This document shows positions 35,260-44,494 of a stretch of 64,000 bases of DNA, in pieces. The position numbers and the translations under genes were made by a program. The stretch comes from Vibrio maritimus. Lineage in GTDB: Bacteria > Pseudomonadota > Gammaproteobacteria > Enterobacterales > Vibrionaceae. The stretch covers positions 300,692 through 364,691 of the forward strand of contig BBMT01000006.1 in NCBI GenBank assembly GCA_000755425.1, given 5' to 3'. Below the pieces are notes generated by a model, which worked only from the letters and a program-made list of their open reading frames with translations, searched no databases and was not told where the DNA came from. Position 1 is the stretch's first letter, and every line of letters starts with the position of its first letter.

Positions 35260-35424
35260 GCGATGCGTAGCGAGCCCGTAGTGTTCTCCCCCTTAATAAG
35301 GGGGAGTTAGAGGGGGTGCTTTTGAGTTCTTTTTCTTTTGTATTTTAGTGGGTTAAAAAGGAAAAGAGCACCCCTCCCAACCTCCCCTTATTAAGGGGAG
35401 GAGCTAAGGCTCGCTGCGCATCGC
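35260..35424. repeat. Interspersed palindromic repeat, copy 1
   Basis: A 165 bp imperfect palindrome starts 8 bp after the chemoreceptor stop. Outer arms are GCGATGCGTAGCGAGCCC and GGCTCGCTGCGCATCGC. Inner arms are CCTTAATAAGGGGGAGTTAG plus AGGGGGTGCT, matched by AGCACCCCTCCCAACCTCC plus CCTTATTAAGGGGAGGAGCT. The same layout recurs at 63781. Confidence 0.85.
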
Positions 35425-35442
35425 TTGATTTTGAGCGAAGTA

Positions 35443-36105
35443 TTAAACATCCACCTCAAAGCCACCCTCTACACGGCGAATCACAACATCTTTCGGTGCT
35501 GTCACGTAACCATCAGCTTTAGGTAGCTGCTCTTTAGAGGCGTGGCTTAACACTGCAATCGTCATGCATCCAGCAGCAATCCCCGATTCCAAACCAGCGG
35601 ACGCATCTTCAAAGCAAATACAGTCTTTTGCATCTAGCCCTAGAGCCTCTGCGCCGCGAAGGTACGGCTCTGGATGCGGTTTACCTTGCTTGAGAACTTC
35701 GGGCGTTATCAGTACTTTTGGCTGAGGTAGTTGCGTGGTTTTAATACGCGCAGTGGCGACAGGTAGGGTGCCGGATGTGACGATTGCCCACGGAATGCCA
35801 AGCTCGTTCAAACCCTTGAGAAGCTCTATTGCGCCGGGCAGTGCGACGGTTCCGTCGGTGTGGGTGGCTTCATATTGTTCCAAGTAGTCGAATTCAGCTT
35901 GAACTTCAGGAGAGGAAACCGGTGCGTCAAGCAGTTCGGCAATGGATTCAATGGCGGGTCTTCCATGGATGCGAGACATGACATAGTCTGGGTCTAACCC
36001 TTTAGATTCAGCCCAGGTTGACCATGTACGGGTGACACAAGGAATGGAGTCGATCAAGGTACCATCAAGGTCGAATAATAGACCTTTAAAACAAAGCGTA
36101 GTCAC
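35443..36105 (-). CDS. hxpA: HAD-family sugar phosphatase (HxpA/YfbT-like)
   Basis: The gene encodes 220 aa. HAD motifs are KGLLFDLDGTLIDS (residues 7-20), VTSGTLPVATARI (about 109-121) and the GKPHPEPYLRGAEALGL... CFEDASAGLESGIAAG block. The TRTWSTWAESKGL and RIHGRPAIESI cap region closely parallel E. coli YfbT/HxpA, a phosphatase of hexitol phosphates. It lies 11 bp after the UPF0303 gene in the same operon, near a hexitol-phosphate pathway. A role in draining sugar phosphates is plausible but inferred. Confidence 0.8.
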   Translation of the reverse strand: MTTLCFKGLLFDLDGTLIDSIPCVTRTWSTWAESKGLDPDYVMSRIHGRPAIESIAELLDAPVSSPEVQAEFDYLEQYEATHTDGTVALPGAIELLKGLNELGIPWAIVTSGTLPVATARIKTTQLPQPKVLITPEVLKQGKPHPEPYLRGAEALGLDAKDCICFEDASAGLESGIAAGCMTIAVLSHASKEQLPKADGYVTAPKDVVIRRVEGGFEVDV

Positions 36106-36116
36106 GATAAGTGTTC

Positions 36117-36590
36117 CTATTTTAAATACGAAGAGAGTACGTCGACGATTAGCTGGTGGTCTTCTTGTTGAGGCAGACCTGAAACCGTAATCGTTCCTAT
36201 CATACCGCTATTTTGAATACGAACTGGGAACGAGCCCCCAAAAGGACTGTAATCTTGTGTGTCAACGAAGGAGGCTTCAGCGATGGTTTTCCCTTTCATT
36301 TCCAAGTAATGCTTCATGTACCAAGAGCTGCGTTGAAACCGTTTGGTGACGTTTGATTTACGTCTTACCCACTCTTGGTTGTCGTATGTCGCGCCCTCGA
36401 GCGCAGTGAAAAACAGTCGTTGCTCGCCAATTGTGATATCAATCGCGACTCTGGCTTGTTTTTCCTCAGCTCGAGCACGTAGTGCGCAGCCAATATCCCA
36501 AGCGGTTTGTTGGTTAAAATAGGGGAACTGGAGCTGATTCTCTTGTTCAATAAGAGTGTCTAGAAGAGGTTGGTAATCAATCGTTGACAT
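36117..36590 (-). CDS. UPF0303 / HbpS-like heme-degrading domain protein
   Basis: I start at ATG 36590 (MSTIDYQPLLDTLIEQENQL); an upstream in-frame start adds 16 residues with a poor leader. The 157 aa protein matches the UPF0303 family: FNQQTAWDIGCALRARAEEK, WVRRKSNVTKRFQRSSWYMK, and FGGSFPVRIQNSGMIGTITV. The family is related to GlcG/HbpS heme-binding proteins, with no proven role in vibrios. It is co-transcribed with hxpA. Confidence 0.8.
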   Translation of the reverse strand: MSTIDYQPLLDTLIEQENQLQFPYFNQQTAWDIGCALRARAEEKQARVAIDITIGEQRLFFTALEGATYDNQEWVRRKSNVTKRFQRSSWYMKHYLEMKGKTIAEASFVDTQDYSPFGGSFPVRIQNSGMIGTITVSGLPQQEDHQLIVDVLSSYLK

Positions 36591-36611
36591 AATTTTAAGC
36601 CTTTTTAAAAC

Positions 36612-36656
36612 GAAAAAGGGCGAAGTAACACTGGACACGAATGAGGTTACTTCGCC
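36612..36656 (-). terminator. Rho-independent terminator after ptsA
   Basis: GGCGAAGTAAC (36619-36629) pairs with GTTACTTCGCC (36646-36656). Read on the minus strand, the stem is followed by CTTTTTCGTTTTAAAAAGG. It lies about 85 bp past the ptsA stop and separates ptsA from the UPF0303-hxpA pair. Confidence 0.75.
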
Positions 36657-36739
36657 AAAACTTGGAGCCGAACTAGAGCCTCAGTCCAAGTCAGAGGTGA
36701 GAAGGTTTTGGTTCCTTCTTACTACCATGTTTGTGGGGA

Positions 36740-39241
36740 CTACAGTTCTAGCTCCGCCATCAATTTTTGTTCAATTTCGGTACTCGAGCTGGCGTTAAAC
36801 AGCGCATCACGGAAGTCAGCATGCATGATTTTACGAGCAAGCTTAGAGAAGATCTTCATGTGTTGATCACCCGCCGCGTGCTTGTTCAACGTCAGCATGA
36901 TGACGAACTGCGCTTCTTCATCTCCCCATTGAATAGGTTTGGCTAGTCGGCAAACGCTCACCGCAGATTGTTCAATATGCTCACTCTTAGTGTGAGGAAT
37001 TGCAAAACCAAAGCCTAGACCAGTAGAGAACACATCTTCGCGTGCCCAAAGGTCATCAGCCAACTTGTTTGGATAGCGGCAGCGGCCGGTTAGGAACAAG
37101 TTATCAGCAAGCGTTTTGATGACTTCTTCTTTGCTTCGAAGGTCGAGGTCAAGCTTGATACAGTCTTCGGAAATAAGTGGTGCTTCTGTTTGCGCCATGC
37201 GGAATTGAGCAAGCAGATGTTCGACTTCCAGTGGTGTGCGGCATTGCATTGCTTTATTCAGTAGTTGGCGACATTCACGGCTGTCTAGATTAGAAATGCG
37301 CTCTTTTGTTGCAGCAATACTTGGTGCGCTCATGCTGATTTCATCTAGACCTAAACCAACAAGCAGTGGTAGTACTGAGCCTTTCGCGCCCAACTCACCA
37401 CACAAACCAATCCATTTACCATGACGGTGTACTTCGTTGACCACATGATCAAGTGTTCTCAAGAATGCTGGATTCAAACTATTGTAGTTCTTAGTGACTT
37501 TCGCGTTGTCACGGTCTACTGCCATCAAGTACTGAGTTAGGTCGTTTGAACCGATAGAGAAGAAATCTACTTCTTCACAGCACTGGTCGATAATAAACGC
37601 CACCGATGGCACTTCCATCATGATCCCGAGAGGAATTTTCTCATCGAATGGTACTTGCTCTTTACGCAGGTCTTGGCGTACCTCGGCGAGTATGTCTTTC
37701 ACCCATAAGATCTCTTCCATCGAGGAAATCATTGGAATCATGATCTTCAATGGGCCATGCGCAGAAGCTCTTAAAATAGCGCGAAGCTGCGTTTTAAATA
37801 GCTCCAAAAACTCTTCATAAATACGAACCGCTCGATAGCCAAGGAACGGGTTGTTCTCTTTTGGAATGTTGAGGTAATCAACCGGTTTGTCGCCACCAAT
37901 ATCGATGGTGCGCACAATGATCGCACGGCCTGAAGCTGCATCCAGGGCTTGGCAAAAGATGTTGTAGAGTTCATCTTCTTTTGGTGCGCTTTTGCGATCC
38001 ATATAAAGCATCTCAGTACGGAACAGACCAATCGCCTCTGCACCTGACTCAAAGGCAGCTTTTGCTTCTACTGAGTGAGCGATATTGGCAGCCACTTCCA
38101 ATTTCTTGCCATCTTGGGTCATTCCTTGAGTGTCCTTGAAGGCTGCTTGGCGTTCGTGAACGGTGGCAATTACTCTATTTTCTTGTTCATAGTAGCGAAT
38201 GACTGGCTCAGACAGGTCGGTGACAATCGCGCCTAAGTTGGCATCGAGATACACTTCATTACCAATTGCTTGATCCAGCGCTCCGTCTTTAAGGCCGACA
38301 ACGGTTGGAATGCCAAATGAGCGCGCTAGGATAACGGTATGTGACGTGCTTCCGCCATGAGTTAAAACCAAACCTTTCAACAGCGATTTATCCAACTCTA
38401 AGAACTGGCTAGGTGTTAGATCTTCAGCCATACAAATTGAAGGCTCAGTTAATTCCAGCTGGTTTGTGTAATGTTCGTCACCATAAATGGCTTGTAGCAG
38501 TTGGAAGCAGACATCGCGAATATCCAACTCACGCTCGCGTAGGTATTGGCTAGACGACTTTTGTAGCTGCTCCGCATAGTGTTTTGCAGTAGCAACAATA
38601 GCTTGTGCGCAGCTGCGTCCTTCAACAAGATTGGTGGATAGCTGTTCAGCAAAGGAGTCATCTTTTAAGATAGATAAGTGCGCCGCGAGCACTTCACTTT
38701 CGGTATCGACAGAGGTTTTTGCTTGCATTTCAATAGATTTTGCAAGGTGTGCGATACCAGCAGAGAGATCGCGCTCTTCATTCTCTAGCGCTTTCACTTC
38801 TGGCATGTAAGGAAGTTGGTCAAAATTGATTGCCCCAACTTTCACTACAACGCCGCGTCCAACACCTGAGCTGACAGATGTTGCTCGTACGACTCCTTCG
38901 GTGAGATTCGATAGGTTACGCGGCAGCGGCTGTTGCTCTTCATCTGCTTGAGTTTTTTCTAGCGGCGCATCACAGTGCGGGAACTCATTAGCAATAAAGC
39001 TTTGCAGTGCTTCTAGTGCAATCTCTTCATCTTCGCCTTCAATGGTAATCACACATTTGTCACCGAGTAGGGTGTCCGTACCAATAAGAGAGAGAACGCT
39101 CTTAGCGTTGCCGGATAAGCCGGTACGTTCGTTTTGCCATTCGATGTTGGAGTTGTATTGATTACAAAGGGTTTCTACATGACCCGCTGGTCTCGCGTGA
39201 ACGCCGTTTGGCAGTTCACAAGAAAACGTAAAACTTCTCAT
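36740..39241 (-). CDS. ptsA: PTS multiphosphoryl transfer protein HPr-EI-EIIA (PtsA/FrwA-like)
   Basis: I start at ATG 39241, nine bases past AAGGA; the next ATG upstream (39250) touches the ribosome site. The 833 aa protein has HPr first (GVHARPAGH, His15), then Enzyme I (THGGSTSHTVILAR, His301). The EI C-terminal domain follows with FRTEMLYMDR and GIMMEVPSVA, and a fructose-type EIIA comes last (FGFAIPHTKSEH, His about 750). It carries phosphate from PEP to the EIIB subunits. Length and order match E. coli PtsA. It is transcribed away from frwC, with the shared operator in between. Confidence 0.92.
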   Translation of the reverse strand: MRSFTFSCELPNGVHARPAGHVETLCNQYNSNIEWQNERTGLSGNAKSVLSLIGTDTLLGDKCVITIEGEDEEIALEALQSFIANEFPHCDAPLEKTQADEEQQPLPRNLSNLTEGVVRATSVSSGVGRGVVVKVGAINFDQLPYMPEVKALENEERDLSAGIAHLAKSIEMQAKTSVDTESEVLAAHLSILKDDSFAEQLSTNLVEGRSCAQAIVATAKHYAEQLQKSSSQYLRERELDIRDVCFQLLQAIYGDEHYTNQLELTEPSICMAEDLTPSQFLELDKSLLKGLVLTHGGSTSHTVILARSFGIPTVVGLKDGALDQAIGNEVYLDANLGAIVTDLSEPVIRYYEQENRVIATVHERQAAFKDTQGMTQDGKKLEVAANIAHSVEAKAAFESGAEAIGLFRTEMLYMDRKSAPKEDELYNIFCQALDAASGRAIIVRTIDIGGDKPVDYLNIPKENNPFLGYRAVRIYEEFLELFKTQLRAILRASAHGPLKIMIPMISSMEEILWVKDILAEVRQDLRKEQVPFDEKIPLGIMMEVPSVAFIIDQCCEEVDFFSIGSNDLTQYLMAVDRDNAKVTKNYNSLNPAFLRTLDHVVNEVHRHGKWIGLCGELGAKGSVLPLLVGLGLDEISMSAPSIAATKERISNLDSRECRQLLNKAMQCRTPLEVEHLLAQFRMAQTEAPLISEDCIKLDLDLRSKEEVIKTLADNLFLTGRCRYPNKLADDLWAREDVFSTGLGFGFAIPHTKSEHIEQSAVSVCRLAKPIQWGDEEAQFVIMLTLNKHAAGDQHMKIFSKLARKIMHADFRDALFNASSSTEIEQKLMAELEL

Positions 39242-39318
39242 AGGGCTCATTCCTTAGTTTCGAATTTGTTATTGATGTTTATGCCTACAACTTTAACAAA
39301 AAGCACAACTTCATCTAT

Positions 39319-39349
39319 TGGATAAAAGTACTAAAAACTGGATATTTGT
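39319..39349 (+). promoter_or_regulatory. Direct-repeat operator, site A (probable AraC-family binding site)
   Basis: TGGATAAAAGT (from 39319) and TGGATATTTGT (from 39339) are two direct repeats 20 bp apart. The 15-mer AAACTGGATATTTGT is identical to the complement at 47471-47485. The site lies about 80 bp from the ptsA start. Confidence 0.65.
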
Positions 39350-39363
39350 TAGATTGAAATTTA

Positions 39364-39383
39364 ATTGTGATACCGCTCAAAAA
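39364..39383 (+). promoter_or_regulatory. Candidate CRP site
   Basis: TTGTGATACCGCTCAAAAA carries TGTGA, six spacer bases, and TCAAA, near the TGTGA-N6-TCACA consensus. It sits between the two PTS promoters, where carbon control would be expected. Confidence 0.4.
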
Positions 39384-39542
39384 TGCAGTCATATATGTGA
39401 TCTTTATCTTCCTTTTATAGGGTTTTTAGAGAGTGGTTCTCTATGTAAATCTTTAATTAACAATTGTTTACCTTGTTTAGGCTAATAGTCTAACAAAGGG
39501 TCTATCAAAGTGTGCTCAAGATCAACATTCACATTCAACCTT

Positions 39543-39573
39543 ACAAATGTCCAGTAAAAAGCAGTTTTGTCCT
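39543..39573 (-). promoter_or_regulatory. Direct-repeat operator, site B
   Basis: On the minus strand AGGACAAAAC and TGGACATTTGT are 20 bp apart, the same layout as site A. It lies about 150 bp before frwC. Confidence 0.6.
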
Positions 39574-39724
39574 CTAACTGAATAGCACAATTGCTCACTA
39601 TTATAACCCTGTGCTGTAGAGATAGAGTTTCTCAGAAGCGAAATCAGAAACGTGAGCCAATAAATACAACAAGTACCTTCTTTTAATAAAAATTTTAATA
39701 CTTATGTACTCTAAGGAGAGGTCA

Positions 39725-40798
39725 ATGAATGACTTAATCTCAATTCTAAAAAACACGCGACAACATCTAATGACAGGTGTATCGCACATGATTCCATTCG
39801 TCGTGGCGGGCGGTATTCTACTTGCTGCCTCGGTGATGATTTATGGTGAAGGCGCGGTGCCGGCTGAAGGGACGTGGTTGCACGATCTGTTCTTTATCGG
39901 CGTAGCAGGCTTCCAACTCATGGTTCCAATACTAGCGGCATACATCGGTTACTCAATTGCAGACCGTTCAGCATTAGCGCCTTCCGCGATTGCAGCCTTT
40001 ATCGGCGCAAACATGTACAACACCGGCTTCTTCGGTGCGATTTTCGCAGGTTTACTGGGTGGTATTGTTGTCTTCTACCTTAAGAAAATCAAAGTACCCG
40101 CGTTTGCTCGTTCGATCATGCCAATTTTCGTTATTCCAATTATCGGTACGTTTATTACCGCTGGTGCGATTGTGTGGGGTATCGGTGAGCCAATTGGTGC
40201 GGCGACAGAAGGCCTAACTGAGTTCCTTAAAGGCATGCAAGACTCAAGCATCGTGGTGCTGGCTATCATCATGGGTCTAATGATTGCTTTCGATATGGGC
40301 GGTCCTGTCAACAAAGTCGCTTATGCATTCGTCATCCTGTGTGTTGGTGAAGGCATCTACAACGTAGCGGGTATCAGTGCCGTTGCTGTTGCAACACCTT
40401 CAATTGGTATGGGTCTAGCGACTTTCCTAAACAAAAAATTGTATGGCGAAGACGAGCAAGAAGCGGGCCGTGCATCGATGCTAATGGGCACCATGGGTAT
40501 TACTGAAGGTGCGATTCCTTTCGCAGCAGCAGATCCACTACGCGTTCTTCCTTCAATCATGATTGGTACCGCAACAGGTGCCGCAACGGCAGCAGTGCTG
40601 GGTGTTGAGTGTTTCGCAGCTTGGGGTGGTCTGATTGTACTACCTGTTGTTGAAGGTCGCTTTGGTTTCCTAATTGCACTGGCAGTTGGTGCTCTAGTAA
40701 CAGCATTGATGGTGAACTTCCTAAAGGCGCGTCGCAAAGTGGAAGAGCCAAAAGAACAAGAATCTGATGACTTAGACCTAGATATCACTATCGGTTAA
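39725..40798 (+). CDS. frwC: PTS fructose-type EIIC permease (FrwC-like)
   Basis: The start is ATG 39725, behind CTAAGGAGAGG. The 357 aa protein has about ten membrane helices. It has the EIIC-fructose blocks TGVSHMIPFVVAGGILLA, IAFDMGGPVNKVAYAF and GAIPFAAADPLRV. It lacks EIIA and EIIB domains, which are supplied by ptsA, frwB and frwD. The acidic tail (EEPKEQESDDLDLDI) is cytoplasmic. By homology to E. coli FrwC it takes up an unusual hexitol-like sugar; the sugar is inferred to be an anhydrohexitol. Confidence 0.9.
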   Translation: MNDLISILKNTRQHLMTGVSHMIPFVVAGGILLAASVMIYGEGAVPAEGTWLHDLFFIGVAGFQLMVPILAAYIGYSIADRSALAPSAIAAFIGANMYNTGFFGAIFAGLLGGIVVFYLKKIKVPAFARSIMPIFVIPIIGTFITAGAIVWGIGEPIGAATEGLTEFLKGMQDSSIVVLAIIMGLMIAFDMGGPVNKVAYAFVILCVGEGIYNVAGISAVAVATPSIGMGLATFLNKKLYGEDEQEAGRASMLMGTMGITEGAIPFAAADPLRVLPSIMIGTATGAATAAVLGVECFAAWGGLIVLPVVEGRFGFLIALAVGALVTALMVNFLKARRKVEEPKEQESDDLDLDITIG

Positions 40799-40858
40799 CT
40801 CTGAGTCTTTGAAAACTAAATCCAATAAAAACAGAAATTTAAAATAAAGGTGAGAATT

Positions 40859-41182
40859 ATGACTAGCATCGTAGCAGTAACAGCATGCCCATCTGGTGTA
40901 GCACACACTTACATGGCAGCAGAAGCAGTAGAATCAGCAGCGAAAGCGAAAGGTTGGAACTGCAAAGTGGAAACTCAAGGTTCGATTGGTATCGAAAATG
41001 AGCTAACAGCAGAGGAAATTGCAGCAGCAGATATCGTTATCTTGACCAAAGACATCGGTATTAAAAATGAAGAGCGTTTCCAAGGCAAAACCATCGTGCG
41101 AATCGGCGTCAGTGATGCAGTAAAACGCGCAGCAGCGGTGATGGATAAAATCGCTGCCCATCTAGAGAAGGCTACAGCGTAG
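40859..41182 (+). CDS. frwB: PTS fructose-type EIIB (FrwB-like)
   Basis: ATG 40859 (an in-frame GTG nine bases upstream overlaps the ribosome site). The 107 aa protein has the phosphocysteine loop TACPSGVAHTYMAAEAVE (Cys10) and the second conserved block AADIVILTKDIGI, then RFQGK. It passes phosphate from EIIA to the sugar. It is one of two EIIB proteins in the operon. Confidence 0.92.
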   Translation: MTSIVAVTACPSGVAHTYMAAEAVESAAKAKGWNCKVETQGSIGIENELTAEEIAAADIVILTKDIGIKNEERFQGKTIVRIGVSDAVKRAAAVMDKIAAHLEKATA

Positions 41183-41191
41183 CGAACCTTG

Positions 41192-41213
41192 GCTCCCTTT
41201 TACCAAAGGGAGC
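41192..41213 (+). terminator. Hairpin between frwB and pflD
   Basis: GCTCCCTTT (41192-41200) and AAAGGGAGC (41205-41213) form a 9 bp stem with a TACC loop. There is no strong T run after it, so it may stabilise or attenuate rather than stop transcription. Confidence 0.5.
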
Positions 41214-41298
41214 TTCATACCACAGTCACTTTACATCGCCCGAGGTGACTTTGTTATGACATCAGCCTGTCCCAAAAAATAAAAATATGGAGCCTATT

Positions 41299-43597
41299 GT
41301 GAGCACCGAAAGAATATCCCGATTAAAGTCTGCCCTGTTTGAAGCCCAACGCGAAATTTCCCTAGAGCGTGCGCTCTTATATACCGAAAGTCATCAACAA
41401 ACCGAAGGTGAGCATACTCTTATTCGACGCGCTAAAGCGACGGCGCATGTTATGGATCAGGTCGCCATCTCCATTCGCGACGATGAGCTTATCGCTGGAA
41501 ACCGCACTATCAAACCACGTGCTGGCATTGTATCTCCTGAAATGGATCCTTATTGGATAGAGAAAGAGCTGGATATTTTTGAATCGCGTCCGCAAGACAA
41601 ATTCTATATCAGCGATGAGGACAAAGCGGTTTATAAAGAAACCTTGCTGAGCTACTGGTCACAACGTTCGATGAAAGACTTCATCAACGCACAAATTCCA
41701 GACAACGTGAAGCACGCTGTTTCTGAAAAAGTGTTCAGCGTTAACCAAACAGATAAAGGCCAAGGCCATATCATCATTGACTTTGACCGTTTGCTACAAA
41801 ACGGTCTTGGTGCACTCACAGATGAAATGTCGACGCTGGCCACAGTGAATGCTGACAATGAGTTTTATAGCTCAGTACTGATCCTCTTAGAAGCATCTAC
41901 AAGACATATTCGCCGCTATGGAAAGCTTGCGAGAAACATGGCGGAGCAATGCGAATCTGTAGAGCGCGCCGCAGAGCTTACCCGCATCGCGGACATCTCT
42001 GCCAAAGTGGCTACCGAAAAGCCGGGTGATTTCTATGAAGCGTGCCAACTGTTTTGGTACATGAATATTGTTCTGCAGTATGAATCGAACGCGAGTTCAT
42101 TGTCTTTAGGCCGATTCGATCAATACATGATGCCTTACTACCAAGCATCACTGGATAAAGGCGAATCTGCCGCATTTTTGCAAGAGCTTCTAGAAAGCTT
42201 GTGGGTGAAGACTAACGATATCGTACTTCTGCGCTCTTCAAGCAGCGCCAAGTTCTTCGCGGGTTTCCCAACAGGCTACACCATTTTGCTCGGTGGTTTG
42301 ACCGAGAACGGTCGCAGCGCTGTTAACACGCTTTCATCGCTTTGTTTGGATGCGTATCAGAGCGTTCAGTTGCCACAGCCTAACTTGGGCGTTCGTGTGA
42401 ATGAGTTTATCGACCGTGCATTCTTGAATAAAACGGCAGAGACAATTCGTTTAGGCACTGGTATCCCACAGATCTTTAATGACGAAGTTGTGGTTCCGGC
42501 ATTTTTGAATCGCGGTGTTTCCCTTGAAGATGCTCGTGACTACTCGGTGGTAGGGTGTGTTGAGCTGTCTATCCCTGGTAAGACCTATGGTTTGCATGAT
42601 ATCGCCATGTTCAACCTGCTCAAGGTGATGGAGCTGGTGTTAAAACGCAACAAAGACAACCAAGAAGTCTCATTTGATTCGCTACTCACAGAAATCCGAG
42701 CCGATATCTGCGAGTACGTCAAACTCATGGTGGAAGGCTCAAACATTTGTGATGTTGGCCACCGAGACTGGGCACCGGTGCCGCTTCTGTCATCGTTTAT
42801 CAACGACTGTATCGAGAATGGCAAAGACATTACCTATGGTGGCGGTCGCTATAACTTCTCTGGAGTACAGGGCATAGGTATTGCCAATCTATCAGATTCA
42901 CTCATGGCGCTAAAACGCTTTGTGTTTGAAGAGAAACGCATGAGCTTTGCAGAGTTTATCGATGTACTTGAGTCGAATTTTGAAGGCAAAGACGGGGAGA
43001 AAGTGCGTGCCCGTCTCATGAATCGCTATGAGAAATACGGCAACGATATCGATGAAGTGGATGCATTGGGTGCGGATCTGCTGCGTCTGTTCTGTAAAGA
43101 AGTCGAGACTTACGAGAACCCTCGTGGTGGTTACTTCACTCCGGTTCATACACGGTTTCGGCACACGTTCCGCTTGGTGCTGTTGTCGGAGCGACACCTG
43201 ATGGCCGACTAGCAGGAGAGCAGCTTGCGGATGGAGGTTTGTCTCCGATGTTGGGTAAAGATCAACAAGGCCCAACAGCCGTGTTGAAGTCGGTGAGTAA
43301 GCTCGACAATTACCTGCTTTCTAACGGAAGTCTATTGAACGTTAAGTTACTCCTTCGACGTTAGAAGGTGAGCAAGGGATTACCAAACTGGGTGACTTCC
43401 TGCGTGCCTTCATGAAGCTAAAACTGCAGCACATCCAGTTCAACGTACTAAACGCTGAAACGCTTCGTAAGGCTCAGGAAAAACCAGAGGATTATGCGGG
43501 TCTAGTCGTGCGAGTCGCGGGTTACAGTGCCTTCTTCGTTGAATTATCGAAAGAAATTCAAGATGACATTATTCGAAGAACCGCCCATGAGTTGTGA
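41299..43597 (+). pseudogene. pflD: Frameshifted glycyl radical enzyme PflD (anhydrohexitol-6-phosphate lyase family)
   Basis: I choose GTG 41299, five bases after GGAG, over ATG 41287, which has no ribosome site. The intact frame is about 766 aa, as in E. coli PflD (765). It has the active-site cysteine in YSVVGCVELSIPG and the glycyl radical loop RVAGYSAFF near the C-terminus. Two one-base losses (about 43146 and 43346) break the end. The E. coli YbiW/PflD enzymes open the ring of 1,5-anhydroglucitol or 1,5-anhydromannitol 6-phosphate. I infer the same here. It needs PflC, encoded next. Confidence 0.9.
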
Positions 43598-44492
43598 TTG
43601 CCAAACCGGCTCCGTCGACTGTTGCTCAGTTTCAGAAGAGCCTCGCTCTTCTGAAATGGAGTCAAAGGCTCTAACAGCACGGGTATTCAACATTCAACGC
43701 TACTCTCTCAATGATGGCGAGGGCATACGCACAGTGGTGTTTTTTAAAGGTTGTCCTTTGAAGTGTCCTTGGTGTGCCAATCCAGAATCACGGTCAATAG
43801 ACCTGGTGAACATTCGCCGCGAGTCTAAGTGTCTGCACTGTGATGTGTGTGAGCAGGACGTAGATGAGTGCCCAAGTGGTGCCTTCGAGCAAGTCGGTTA
43901 TGACGTCACCGTGGAGCAGTTGCTTGCAGAAATCGCCAAAGATGATGTGTTTTATCAAACCTCTGGTGGCGGTGTGACCTTATCCGGAGGTGAGGTGCTT
44001 GTTCATGGCAAGTTTTGTATAGAGCTGCTCAAACAGCTAAAGAGGTTGGGTTATAAAACAGCCATCGAGACCTCAGGTCACGGCAATAGTAAACAGCTTA
44101 CGGAAATGGCGAACTATTGCGATGAAATTCTATTTGATTTCAAGATGATGGATGAGAAAAGAGCCAAGGCCGTTATCGGAATTAACTTAGAGAAAGTACT
44201 AAATAGTTTCTCTGCGTTGATGGCAACATCATGCAAGGTGATTCCCCGGTTACCCTTGATACCCGGCTTTACCTTGGATCTGATCAACGTTGATAAGGTG
44301 CTGAGTTTTATTGCCCCTTATCAACTAAAAGAAGTGCATTTGCTGCCATTTCATCAATATGGTTCGAGCAAATATGAAACGTTAGGGATGAACTACACGA
44401 TGAAAGAGATCCCAGTACCGACCAAACAAGAAGTAGATGCGATTCAGCGCCATGTCGAAGCGCATGGATACCAAGTAGTCATAGGAGGCTAG
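43563..44492 (+). CDS. pflC: Glycyl radical enzyme activating protein (PflC-like)
   Basis: The frame overlaps the end of pflD. ATG 43563 or ATG 43587 are the plausible starts, both with weak ribosome sites. The protein of about 309 aa has the radical SAM CxxxCxxC cluster (GCPLKCPWCANPESR) and, after it, a ferredoxin-like cysteine insert (CLHCDVCEQDVDECPSGAF). TSGGGVTLSGGE, the conserved glycine loop, follows. It generates the glycyl radical on PflD using S-adenosylmethionine. Confidence 0.9.
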   Translation: MTLFEEPPMSCDCQTGSVDCCSVSEEPRSSEMESKALTARVFNIQRYSLNDGEGIRTVVFFKGCPLKCPWCANPESRSIDLVNIRRESKCLHCDVCEQDVDECPSGAFEQVGYDVTVEQLLAEIAKDDVFYQTSGGGVTLSGGEVLVHGKFCIELLKQLKRLGYKTAIETSGHGNSKQLTEMANYCDEILFDFKMMDEKRAKAVIGINLEKVLNSFSALMATSCKVIPRLPLIPGFTLDLINVDKVLSFIAPYQLKEVHLLPFHQYGSSKYETLGMNYTMKEIPVPTKQEVDAIQRHVEAHGYQVVIGG

Positions 44493-44494
44493 GC

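Larger units (their letters stand above)
39242..39724. promoter_or_regulatory. Divergent ptsA/frwC control region
   Basis: This AT-rich gap of about 480 bp has no credible gene. It holds two copies of the direct-repeat operator (39319-39349 and 39543-39573) and a CRP-like site at 39364. The 190 bp near the middle carry A/T tracts but no clear boxes that I can name. It is the natural place for the promoters of both PTS transcripts. Confidence 0.7.

Noticed and set aside
39601..39789. Minus-strand ORF in the ptsA/frwC gap
   Set aside because: It overlaps the frwC start and ribosome site, has no domain, and lies in a regulatory gap.
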